Assembly (NCBI GenBank): GCA_001556025.1
Contig: LSIB01000107.1
Span: 1-10,684 of the forward strand
Reading direction: 5' to 3'
Origin: Rhizobiales bacterium CCH3-A5
GTDB taxonomy: Bacteria > Pseudomonadota > Alphaproteobacteria > Rhizobiales > Beijerinckiaceae
Length of the DNA: 10,684 nucleotides
In this document: positions 1 through 7,904 of the stretch, piece by piece
How the letters are laid out: each line of letters opens with the position of its first letter
Position numbering within the stretch: position 1 is the first letter of the stretch
Program-made: the position numbers and the translations under genes
The notes under the pieces: model-generated
What the model was told of the DNA's origin: nothing
The model's input: only the letters and a program-made list of their open reading frames with translations
Database searches by the model: none

Positions 1-830
<830 letters not shown>

Positions 831-851
831 CGAAACGACGCAGACACCGCC

Positions 852-878
852 ATGAACCCGCCGAGGCCAGAATCATGA
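852..878 (+). other. Eight-codon upstream reading frame overlapping the next start
   Basis: In the 44-base gap after the ferredoxin, an ATG at 852 opens a frame of eight codons (MNPPRPES). Its TGA (876-878) overlaps the ATG at 875 of the FAD-subunit gene. The GAGG ribosome site of that gene (863-866) lies inside this mini-frame. It could couple translation across the gap, or it could be chance; no strong ribosome site is visible upstream of 852. Confidence 0.2.
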
Positions 879-1759
879 CGCGCTACTGCAGACCGACCAG
901 CCTCGAAGAGGCTCTGGCGCTGAAGGCGCAGAGCGCCGAGCACGCGCCGCTTACCGTGCTGGCCGGCGGGACCGACGTCTATCCGGTGCGCACCCAGCGC
1001 GCAGCTTGGTTCGAGCCTTATCCGAGCGATATGCTCGACATCGGCGCACTCGCCGAACTCGGCGACGTCGAGCATGGTCAGCAAGGCACGCGCATCGGCG
1101 CGCTGGCGAGTTGGAGCGCGGTGATCGCGGCCGAACTGCCGCCCGCGTTCGACGCGCTCAAGCAGGCGGCTCGACAGGTCGGCGGCGTCCAGATCCAGAA
1201 CCGGGGTACGCTCGCCGGCAATCTCTGCAACGCCTCGCCGGCCGCAGACGGGGTGCCGCCCTTGCTGGCGCTCGACGCCGAAGTGGAGTTGGCGAGCCTG
1301 CGGGGCAGGCGTCGGCTGCCGCTTTCGGCCTTCATCTTCGGGAACCGCCGGACCGCGCTTGCGGCAGACGAGTTGCTGATCGCGATCCATGTCCCGCCAC
1401 AGTCAGACGTAATGCGCTCGACCTTCCTCAAGCTCGGCGCACGCAGCTATCTCGTGATCTCGATCGCCTCGGTCGCCGCCAATCTTGCGCTGGACCATCA
1501 GGGACGCATCGCCGCCCTGCGGCTTGCCGTCGGGGCATGTTCGGCCGCGCCGCAGCGGCTGACCGCGCTCGAATTGCGGCTGCTCGGCCAGGCAGCCTCG
1601 CCCGCGCTCGCCGAAGCCGTCACCTCGGCCGATCTGGCGCCCCTGTCGCCGATCGCCGATGTCCGAGCCAGCGCAACCTACCGCGCCCACTCGGCACTGG
1701 TGCTGGTGCGCCGCGCGCTGGCCGGCCTGCTCTCGTCTCCGCTGGAGGTCGCCGCGTGA
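875..1759 (+). CDS. FAD-binding subunit of a molybdenum hydroxylase (xanthine dehydrogenase/CO dehydrogenase medium-subunit family)
   Basis: A 294-residue medium subunit that passes electrons from the iron-sulfur subunit through FAD to an external acceptor. The PCMH-type FAD domain occupies about residues 1-175. It shows LAGGTDVYP (29-37) and the signature QNRGTLAGNLCNASPAAD (108-125) that grips FAD. The C-terminal CO-dehydrogenase-flavoprotein domain follows (about 180-290, with KLGARSYLVIS). Length is normal for CoxM/XdhB/NdhF-type proteins. A GAGG at 863-866, eight bases before the ATG, supports this start. The last codons overlap the next gene at GTGA (1756-1759), so this subunit and the fused FeS/Mo protein are expected to be made together and to form one complex. 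The substrate cannot be read from this subunit; nicotinate is suggested only by the downstream reductase domain. Confidence 0.92.
   Translation: MTRYCRPTSLEEALALKAQSAEHAPLTVLAGGTDVYPVRTQRAAWFEPYPSDMLDIGALAELGDVEHGQQGTRIGALASWSAVIAAELPPAFDALKQAARQVGGVQIQNRGTLAGNLCNASPAADGVPPLLALDAEVELASLRGRRRLPLSAFIFGNRRTALAADELLIAIHVPPQSDVMRSTFLKLGARSYLVISIASVAANLALDHQGRIAALRLAVGACSAAPQRLTALELRLLGQAASPALAEAVTSADLAPLSPIADVRASATYRAHSALVLVRRALAGLLSSPLEVAA
1744..1748 (+). promoter_or_regulatory. Ribosome binding site selecting the GTG start at 1756
   Basis: GGAGG lies seven bases before the GTG at 1756. The first in-frame ATG (1786) has no purine-rich stretch at the right distance. The GTG also overlaps the preceding TGA (GTGA), so 1756 is preferred over 1786; the difference is ten residues. 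Confidence 0.6.
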
Positions 1760-4700
1760 ACGTCCATGACCGCTCCGTCATCCCGATGAGCTCCAGTGAC
1801 GGCATCCGCTTCCGCCTGAACGGCGACGCGGTCGCACTGGACGTCGCGCCCGACACCCGCCTGAGCGAGGCGCTTCGCACGAGCCTCAACGCCACCGGCA
1901 CCAAGGTCGGCTGCGACGCCGGCGATTGTGGCGCCTGCACCGTGCTGCTGGATGGCGCGCAGGCTTGCGCCTGCCTGATTCCGGTCGGACAGGTCGACGG
2001 TCGCGCCGTCACGACCGTCGAGGGATTGGCCGACGATCCGCTCGGCCGCGCGCTGCAGGCTTCGTTCCATGCGCATGGCGCGGCGCAATGCGGCATCTGC
2101 ACGCCCGGTATGCTGATGGCGGCCTACGACCTGCTTTCGCGCGATCCGCGTCCGACCGAGCCCGCGGCGCTGGACGCGCTCGGCGGCGTGCTCTGCCGCT
2201 GCACCGGCTACATCAAGATCGTCGAGGCGGTGCGGGCGGCGCATGGATACCTCCAAACCGCGCCGGTCGGCGCGGCCGCCCGGCCCGGCGAGGCGATCGG
2301 CGCGCGCGTCGCCCGTCTCGATGGCGAACCCAAGGTCGCCGGCACCGAGATTTACGGCGCAGACCGCGTGCCCGACGGCGCACTCTGGCTGCGCGCCCTG
2401 CGCTGCCCGCATCCGCGCGCCCGCTTCACGCTGGGCGATCTCGACGCCTTCATCGCGAGCAGGCCGGGGCTGGTGAAGATTTTCACGCCAGCCGACGTGC
2501 CCGGCGAAAATTCCTTCGGCATCTATCCGCACCTCAAGGACCAGCCGGTGTTCTCCCCGGGCGAGACCCGCTATCGCGGCGAATGCGTGCTCGCCATCGT
2601 CGGCGAGAAGGCGGCGGTCGAGGCCGTTCGCATGAGCGAGTTCCCGATCGTCTGGGAGACGCTGCCGCCTATGATCGGCAGTAAGGCGGCGCTCGCCGAG
2701 ACCGCGTTCCCCCTTCACGACTTCGCGCCCGACAATGTGCTGACGCGCGGCCGCGTCGTCAGCGGCGATGTCGAGGCCGGCTTCGCGCAAGCGACGCATG
2801 TTGCGTCGGGCGACTTCGAGACGGGCTTCGTCGAGCATGCCTATATCGAGCCTGAAGCCGGCTATGCGCAGCGCGTCGGCGACACGATCGAGGTCTTCGC
2901 CTGCACGCAGGCCCCCTATATGGACCGCGACGAGGTCGCGCGCGTGCTGGGCATCCCGCTCGACGCCGTGCGCATCATCCCCTCGGCCTGCGGCGGCGGC
3001 TTCGGCGGCAAGCTCGACGTCTCCCTCCAGCCGATGCTGGCGGTCGCGGCATGGGTGCTGAAGCGGCCCGTCGCCTGCGTCTTCGGGCGGATCGAATCGA
3101 TGGTCTCCTCGACCAAGCGCCACCCTTCGCAGATCACTGCCAAGGTGGCCTGCGACGCAGACGGAAAGCTCGTCGCCTACGCAATGGAAGGCGATTTCGA
3201 CACAGGGGCCTATTCCTCCTGGGGGCCAACGGTCGCCGGGCGCGTGCCAGTTCATGCGACCGGGCCCTACAAGGTCCCCAACGTCCGCAACCTCTCGCGG
3301 GCGATCTACACCAACGGCCCACCCTCGGGCGCGTTTCGCGGTTTCGGCGTCCCGCAGGCCGCGATCGCACAGGAGAGCCTCTTCGACGATCTGGCGCAGG
3401 CCGCCGGTATCGACAGGCTGGAGTTCCGGCTGCTCAACGCGATCCGCGCCGGCGACGCGACGCCGACCGGCCAGGTGCTGCAAGCAAGCGCCGGGCTGGC
3501 GGAATGCCTCGAGGCGCTTAAACCCCACTGGCAGGCGCTGCTGGCCGACGCCGCATCGTTCAATGCGAAGGAGGGTCGCTCCCGCCGCGGCGTCGGCATC
3601 GGCTGCATGTGGTACGGCATCGGCAACACCGGCATGTCGAACCCCTCGACGATGCGGATCACCCTCGACGCCAAGGGCACACTGACCTTCTGGAACGGCG
3701 CGGTCGATATCGGCCAGGGCTCGACCACGGTGCTGACGCAGATCGCGGCCGATGCGCTCGGGCTCCCGCTCTCGGCTTTCCGGCTCGTCATCGGCGACAG
3801 CGCGCTGACGCTCGATGCCGGCAAAACCTCGGCCTCGCGCCAGACCTTCGTTTCGGGCCGGGCCTCGGAGGCCGCAGCGAAAGAACTCCGCGCCGCGATC
3901 CTGCGCCTGACCAATGCCGGCGAAGACGCAAGCCTCCATCTCGACGGCGCGGCCCTGATCGTCACCGAAAATGGCGTATCTGCCCGGATCGACCTCGCCG
4001 CCCTCCCCGCGAATGCCGATGGCATCGTGCTAGAAGGCGTCGGCTCCTTCGATCCGCCGACCATCCCGCTCGATGCGGACGGCCAGGGCATCCCCTATGC
4101 GACCTATGGCTTTGCGGCGCAGATTGCCTCGCTCGACGTCGATCTCGACCTCGGCACGGTGAAGCTGAACCGCATTGTCGCGGCCCATGACGTTGGGCGC
4201 GCAATCAACCCCACGCTGGTCGAGGGCCAGATCCATGGCGGCATCGCCCAGGGCATCGGGCTCGCGCTGATGGAGGAATACCTCCCTGGCCGCACCGAGA
4301 ATTTGCACGATTACCTGATCCCGACCGCCGGCGACGTGCCGCCGATCGACATCATCCTGATCGAGGACCCCGAGCCGCTCGGTCCCTCCGGCGCGAAAGG
4401 CATCGGCGAGCCGGCTCTGGTGCCGACTGCGCCTGCGATCCTCGGCGCGATCCGGCACGCGACCGGCGTCACGCCGCGGCAGATCCCGGTGTTGCCGCAT
4501 CGGCTCTGGGAATTGATGCGGGAGAAGGAGGCGCAGGATTCCCCTCCCCCTTGTGGGGAGGGGTTAGGGGTGGGGGGCGAACGACCGGGCGAGCGCTCAC
4601 CAGGCGGCGCGCCCCCCCTCTCCATCTCTCCCCCACCAGGGGGGAGAGAGGAGCCTTCATCGGCGACGAGCGCGCAGGCCTCAGCCCTCGCCGAACGCTC

Positions 4701-6174
4701 GCGCAAATTCGGCGCGGCCGAGGGCGAGGACGGCATCATCCGCTGCGACGCCTGCCCGGTGCTGTGCCGGATCAGGCCCGGCCGCTCCGGCGCTTGCTCG
4801 CGCTACGCCAACGAGAACGGGCTCCTCGTGCGCACCGACCCGGTCGTGCTGCTGGCGGAAGCTGTCGAGACGGGCCAGCCGCTGGTGCCCTTCGCGGAGA
4901 ACGCCGGGGATTGGGACGGCAACGCCCTCCCCGCCAACCGGATGTTCGTCACCGGCATAGGCTCGGGCACGACCTATCCCGACTACAAGCCGGCGCCGTT
5001 CATCGTCTCGGCGCAGCATCAGGGCGTCGACACGGTCACCGTGGTGACCGAGGGCATCTTCTCCTATTGCGGGATCAAGGTGAAGATCGACACCGATCGC
5101 CATCTCGGCCCGGAGACGGCGGCGATCCGCGCCAAGGGCGAGCAGGTCGGCCATGTCACCACGGCCGAATACGGCTCGCAGATGCTCTCCATCGGCGGCG
5201 TGCGCCATCTCACCGGCGGCTCCAAGAAAGAAGGCAACGCCACCTGCGAGGCGATGCTGCAACTCGCCAATGGCGAGGCCGTGGAACTGACCATCGATGG
5301 CGGCCACAGCGTTGTCGTCCAGGCAGGGCAACCGCCGATCGTCGACGGCAAGCCGGAGCAGCGCATGCGAGTCGGCTGCGGCTCGGCCACGATCGGCATC
5401 TTCGCGCAGCAATGGCGCGACCATGTCGACGAGGTCATCGTCGTCGACGACCACATCACAGGGGTTCTGACCGAGCATCAGGCCGGGCGCGTGCTCGACA
5501 TGAAGCCCGCCGGCATCCGCGTGCGCGGCCGCAAATCGACGCCCGGCCGCTACTTTCAGGTCGCCGAGCCCGGCCTCGGATGGGGCGGAACCGACATCAA
5601 CGAACCGCTTTCGATCATCCAGAAGATCGACGAGAAGCTGGCCTGGCCGGGCATGCGCCTGCTGATGACCTCGACCACCGGCGAGGATTCCGCCTTCTTC
5701 GTGCTCGACGAAAACCTGACGCCGGTGGAGGCAGAAATGCCCGCGGCCGTGCGGCAGGTGGTCGAGCGCATCGGCGAGAACTGCGAGCCCTCGCTCTGCA
5801 CCGTGACCTTCATGGCCGGCGCCGGCGGCTCGCTTCGCGCCGGCGTCACCGAGAATCCGGTGCTGCTGACGCGCTCGGTCCACTCGGGGGCGACGCGCGT
5901 GACCATGGGGGGGGCGCCCGTCTATGTCTGGCCGGGCGGCGGCATCACGGTCATGGTGGACGTGCTGCGGCTGCCAAGAAACGCATTCGGCTCGGTGCCG
6001 ACGCCGGCGCTGGTCGCGCCGATCGAGTTCACTTTGCCGCGCGAGATCTACCTCGCGCTGGGCGGGCATGAGGACGAGATCGTCACGATGGACGAGGTGT
6101 TGCACGCTTATGGACGGGACGCGCGGATCGAACCGGTGCTGGCCGAGAACCCGTGGCCGCTGCGTCCGGCTTGA
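1756..6174 (+). CDS. Fused molybdenum hydroxylase ([2Fe-2S] + Mo-cofactor subunits) and 6-hydroxynicotinate-reductase-like domain
   Basis: One open frame of 1472 codons with three modules. (1) Residues about 10-170 are a CoxS/NdhS-like subunit with a plant-type cluster (C53, C58, C61, C73) and a second cluster (C112, C115, C147, C149). (2) Residues about 175-925 are a Mo-cofactor subunit with GGGFGGK (413-419), GAFRGFG, a GQGSTTV loop (Q654) and KGIGEP, whose E885 aligns with the catalytic glutamate of the xanthine oxidase family. Modules 1 and 2 joined resemble E. coli XdhD. (3) Residues about 985-1472 resemble 6-hydroxynicotinate reductase: C997-x2-C1000-x3-C1004-x9-C1014 looks like an FeS site, and further cysteines are C1105, C1164, C1208, C1343 and C1348. 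Residues 928-968, between modules 2 and 3, are Pro/Gly-rich and repeat-encoded. The known E. barkeri reductase is a separate protein, so the fusion is unusual. Modules 1 and 2 are certain by family; nicotinate as substrate is likely but inferred. G and C runs in the linker DNA leave room for a sequencing indel. Confidence 0.82.
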   Translation: MNVHDRSVIPMSSSDGIRFRLNGDAVALDVAPDTRLSEALRTSLNATGTKVGCDAGDCGACTVLLDGAQACACLIPVGQVDGRAVTTVEGLADDPLGRALQASFHAHGAAQCGICTPGMLMAAYDLLSRDPRPTEPAALDALGGVLCRCTGYIKIVEAVRAAHGYLQTAPVGAAARPGEAIGARVARLDGEPKVAGTEIYGADRVPDGALWLRALRCPHPRARFTLGDLDAFIASRPGLVKIFTPADVPGENSFGIYPHLKDQPVFSPGETRYRGECVLAIVGEKAAVEAVRMSEFPIVWETLPPMIGSKAALAETAFPLHDFAPDNVLTRGRVVSGDVEAGFAQATHVASGDFETGFVEHAYIEPEAGYAQRVGDTIEVFACTQAPYMDRDEVARVLGIPLDAVRIIPSACGGGFGGKLDVSLQPMLAVAAWVLKRPVACVFGRIESMVSSTKRHPSQITAKVACDADGKLVAYAMEGDFDTGAYSSWGPTVAGRVPVHATGPYKVPNVRNLSRAIYTNGPPSGAFRGFGVPQAAIAQESLFDDLAQAAGIDRLEFRLLNAIRAGDATPTGQVLQASAGLAECLEALKPHWQALLADAASFNAKEGRSRRGVGIGCMWYGIGNTGMSNPSTMRITLDAKGTLTFWNGAVDIGQGSTTVLTQIAADALGLPLSAFRLVIGDSALTLDAGKTSASRQTFVSGRASEAAAKELRAAILRLTNAGEDASLHLDGAALIVTENGVSARIDLAALPANADGIVLEGVGSFDPPTIPLDADGQGIPYATYGFAAQIASLDVDLDLGTVKLNRIVAAHDVGRAINPTLVEGQIHGGIAQGIGLALMEEYLPGRTENLHDYLIPTAGDVPPIDIILIEDPEPLGPSGAKGIGEPALVPTAPAILGAIRHATGVTPRQIPVLPHRLWELMREKEAQDSPPPCGEGLGVGGERPGERSPGGAPPLSISPPPGGREEPSSATSAQASALAERSRKFGAAEGEDGIIRCDACPVLCRIRPGRSGACSRYANENGLLVRTDPVVLLAEAVETGQPLVPFAENAGDWDGNALPANRMFVTGIGSGTTYPDYKPAPFIVSAQHQGVDTVTVVTEGIFSYCGIKVKIDTDRHLGPETAAIRAKGEQVGHVTTAEYGSQMLSIGGVRHLTGGSKKEGNATCEAMLQLANGEAVELTIDGGHSVVVQAGQPPIVDGKPEQRMRVGCGSATIGIFAQQWRDHVDEVIVVDDHITGVLTEHQAGRVLDMKPAGIRVRGRKSTPGRYFQVAEPGLGWGGTDINEPLSIIQKIDEKLAWPGMRLLMTSTTGEDSAFFVLDENLTPVEAEMPAAVRQVVERIGENCEPSLCTVTFMAGAGGSLRAGVTENPVLLTRSVHSGATRVTMGGAPVYVWPGGGITVMVDVLRLPRNAFGSVPTPALVAPIEFTLPREIYLALGGHEDEIVTMDEVLHAYGRDARIEPVLAENPWPLRPA
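4538..4655 (+). repeat. Two-hairpin G/C-rich repeat element lying in frame inside the fusion gene
   Basis: Hairpin 1 has arms 4541-4549 (CCCCTCCCC) and 4555-4563 (GGGGAGGGG) with a five-base loop. Hairpin 2 has arms 4625-4634 and 4640-4649 (TCTCTCCCCC with its complement) and a loop ACCAG. Between them, GGGGGGCG (4572-4579) can pair with CGCCCCCC (around 4609-4616), so the element is symmetric overall. A second copy of its left end, 31 of 32 bases identical, starts at 10653, an intergenic position, which shows that it is dispersed. It is translated here as about 40 residues rich in Pro, Gly, Ser and Glu, unlike either flanking domain. Confidence 0.8.
4557..4572 (+). promoter_or_regulatory. 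Possible internal ribosome site and GTG start for the reductase domain
   Basis: Inside the repeat, GGAGG (4557-4561) is followed after eight bases by an in-frame GTG (4570-4572). From there the frame runs through the whole reductase domain. No in-frame ATG occurs between 4516 and the first cluster cysteine codon (4744), so this is the best-placed start if the reductase is also made as a separate protein. The site lies in a hairpin arm, which could mask it. Speculative. Confidence 0.25.
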
Positions 6175-6181
6175 TGCGATG

Positions 6182-6262
6182 CCGTCATTGCGAGCGCAGC
6201 GAAGCAACCCAGAACGTCGGAGCGTGTGGCTCTGGATTGCTTCGCTTCGCTCGCAATGACGG
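6182..6262. repeat. Palindromic repeat, copy 1 (31-bp arms, 19-base loop)
   Basis: Arms 6182-6212 and 6232-6262 are inverted complements at 29 of 31 positions. The core reads GCTTCGCTTCGCTCGCAATG in the right arm. This is the style of short dispersed palindromes common between genes of Bradyrhizobium/Bosea-like genomes. It starts eight bases after the fusion-gene stop and ends 12 bases before the UPF0280 start, filling most of the 100-base gap. As RNA it would form a long stem that may reduce read-through or shield the upstream message from decay. Confidence 0.85.
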
Positions 6263-6274
6263 TCGGCGAAAGCG

Positions 6275-7132
6275 ATGAAAACCCATCATGCCGCCCGCTT
6301 GCCCGGCAACCGGCTGCATCTTCACGAAGGACCGAGCGATCTGGTGATCGCCGCCTTCGGAGAGACTGGCGCGATCACGCGGGCCTATGCGGCGGCACAG
6401 GCCGCGTTCAATGGCCTGCTCGCGGAACTCGTCTCCGAACTGCCCATCCTGCGCCAGCCGCTCGAGCACCAGCTGCCTTCGCCTCAGGGCGCAACCGCCC
6501 GGCGAATGACCCGCGCCTGCTGGCCGCATCGCAGCCAATTCATCACGCCGATGGCGGCGGTGGCGGGCGCGGTCGCCGACACGGTCCTAGCCGCGATGGT
6601 CACGGCTGCACCGGGCCTCGAACGTGCCTATGTCAACAATGGCGGCGACATCGCGGTGCATGTCACGCCGGACCACCCGCTCGACATCGGCGTGGTGCCC
6701 TCGCTGGCGCGCGCGCGGTCGGAAGGTTTTCTGCGGTTGGAAGCACATCATCGCGTTGGCGGCGTCGCGACCAGCGGCTGGCGTGGACGCTCCTTTTCGC
6801 GTGGCATCGCCGACGCCGTCACGGTGCTTGCGCGCTCGGCGGCCGCGGCCGACGCAGCTGCGACCATCATCGCCAATGCGGTCGATATCGACGATCCCGC
6901 GGTCATTCGCAAGCCGGCTCACGATCTCGATCCCGATAGCGATCTCAAGGGCCTGGCGGTGACGGTAGATGTCGGGCCGCTCCCTCCCGAAGCGGTGGCG
7001 CGCGCGCTGGCGAACGGCGTCACGATGGCGCAGGCGCTGCTGGCGGAAGGCCTGATCGAGGGGGCGCTGCTGGCGTTGGCGGATCAATGGCGCAGCGTTG
7101 GCGCGGCGGCCATTCCGTCTTTGCGAGCGTAG
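6275..7132 (+). CDS. UPF0280 family protein (ApbE superfamily); candidate flavin transferase for the reductase domain
   Basis: A 285-residue protein of the UPF0280 group (COG2122 type), distantly related to FAD:protein FMN transferase ApbE. Visible motifs are TPMAAVAGAVAD (91-102), VNNGGDI (120-126, like the ApbE VNxGGD strand), GVATSGWRGRSFSRGIADAV (163-182, at the position of the ApbE SG...H-I-D-P segment) and ADAAAT (192-197), whose D193 and T197 match the ApbE Mg-site pattern. No signal peptide is visible, so it is probably cytoplasmic, unlike many ApbE proteins. The ribosome site is weak (GCGAAAG just before the ATG). The gene follows the fusion gene after 100 bases with a palindrome between. 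Its last five residues (PSLRA) and its stop are supplied by another palindromic repeat. The family's biochemical role is not established to my knowledge; a flavinylation role is inference from fold and neighbours. Confidence 0.8.
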   Translation: MKTHHAARLPGNRLHLHEGPSDLVIAAFGETGAITRAYAAAQAAFNGLLAELVSELPILRQPLEHQLPSPQGATARRMTRACWPHRSQFITPMAAVAGAVADTVLAAMVTAAPGLERAYVNNGGDIAVHVTPDHPLDIGVVPSLARARSEGFLRLEAHHRVGGVATSGWRGRSFSRGIADAVTVLARSAAAADAAATIIANAVDIDDPAVIRKPAHDLDPDSDLKGLAVTVDVGPLPPEAVARALANGVTMAQALLAEGLIEGALLALADQWRSVGAAAIPSLRA

Positions 7133-7192
7133 CGAAGCAATCCAGCGTCTCGCGCAAACCTCTGGATTGCTTCGCTACGCTCGCAAAGACGG
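7115..7192. repeat. Palindromic repeat, copy 2 (perfect 31-bp arms) between convergent genes
   Basis: Arms 7115-7145 and 7162-7192 are exact inverted complements with a 16-base spacer. It is the same element as at 6182-6262. The left arm overlaps the end of the UPF0280 gene and contains its TAG (7130-7132). The right arm ends one base before the stop triplet of the opposing LivF gene (7194-7196). Placed tail to tail like this, it probably acts as a shared bidirectional terminator or mRNA 3' end, although it has no U-tract. Confidence 0.88.
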
Positions 7193-7193
7193 C

Positions 7194-7901
7194 TCACACC
7201 GACAGGTACTGCGTCCGCACTGCCTCGTTCGCCTTCAGCTCGTCCATCGTCCCGGTGAACCGGATCATGCCCTTCTCGATGATCGCGGCGCGGTCGGCTA
7301 CGTTGCCGGCGAAATGCAGGTTCTGCTCGGAGATCAGCACCGTCAGCCCCTCGCCTTTCAGCGCCAGGATGGTTTTCGCCATCTCCTCGATGATCACCGG
7401 CGCGAGACCTTCCGATGGCTCGTCCAGCAGAACGAGTTTTGGATTGCCCATCAGCGTGCGCGCGATCGTCAGCATCTGCTGCTCGCCGCCCGACATTGCC
7501 CCGCCCGGCCGGTCGCGCATGCGCCCGAGATTGGGGAAGAGCGCGAAAAGGCGCTCCGGCGTCCAGTACGGCGCGTCTGGGCGCGGCGGACGCTGGGCGA
7601 CGGAGAGGTTCTCCGTCACTGTGAGTTCCGAGAAAACGCGCCGGTCCTCGGGCACATAACCGATGCCGAGGCGGGCGATCTCGAAGGGCTCGCGCCCCTG
7701 CACGGGCTTGCCCTCGAACGAGACGCTGCCGCCTGCCGGCGGCACGAGCCCCATCACCGCCTTCATCGTGGTCGATTTGCCCGCGCCGTTGCGGCCCATC
7801 AGCGCCAGCACCTCGCCGCGATTCATCGAGAAACTGAGCCCCTGCAGGATATGCGCGCGGCCGTAATAGGCGTCGAGGCCGGTGATCTCGAGCATCGCCA
7901 T
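7194..7901 (-). CDS. livF: ABC transporter ATP-binding protein, LivF type
   Basis: A 235-residue cytoplasmic ATPase of the hydrophobic amino acid transporter (HAAT) family. It carries Walker A GRNGAGKST (36-44), Q-loop region YVPEDRRVFSELTV (82-95), ABC signature MSGGEQQ (136-142) and Walker B LVLLDEPSEGL (156-166). The switch position reads SEQN instead of a histidine, which is normal for LivF and separates it from LivG. A GGGAGGG on the minus strand (7911-7917), nine bases before the ATG at 7901, favours this start over a second ATG two codons on (7895). The gene begins three bases after the LivG stop. It would pair with LivG under the fused permease. The liv name is by family: such systems also carry amides, urea and aromatic acids, so leucine/isoleucine/valine as substrate is not established. 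Confidence 0.93.
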   Translation of the reverse strand: MAMLEITGLDAYYGRAHILQGLSFSMNRGEVLALMGRNGAGKSTTMKAVMGLVPPAGGSVSFEGKPVQGREPFEIARLGIGYVPEDRRVFSELTVTENLSVAQRPPRPDAPYWTPERLFALFPNLGRMRDRPGGAMSGGEQQMLTIARTLMGNPKLVLLDEPSEGLAPVIIEEMAKTILALKGEGLTVLISEQNLHFAGNVADRAAIIEKGMIRFTGTMDELKANEAVRTQYLSV

Positions 7902-7904
7902 GGC

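Noticed and set aside
1006..1755. Upstream extension of the fusion frame to an ATG at 1006
   Set aside because: This part is the +2 shadow of the FAD-subunit gene (Arg-rich, no motif). The GGAGG and GTGA overlap place the true start at 1756.
1678..3939. Long antisense open frame of 753 codons opposite the fusion gene
   Set aside because: It is a GC-driven shadow: Arg/Ala/Gly/Asp-rich with no recognisable domain, while the opposite strand holds clear catalytic motifs throughout. The antisense frames at 4681-6207 and 662-1390 are rejected for the same reason.
4551..6071. Alternative plus-strand frame of 506 codons over the reductase domain
   Set aside because: It is Arg/Gly/His-rich and out of frame with the conserved cysteine motifs: a shadow of the reductase domain.
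6182..7192. Repeats considered as an insertion-sequence pair or a CRISPR array
   Set aside because: The arms form hairpins, there are only two copies around one ordinary gene, and there is no transposase, target duplication or regular spacer pattern.
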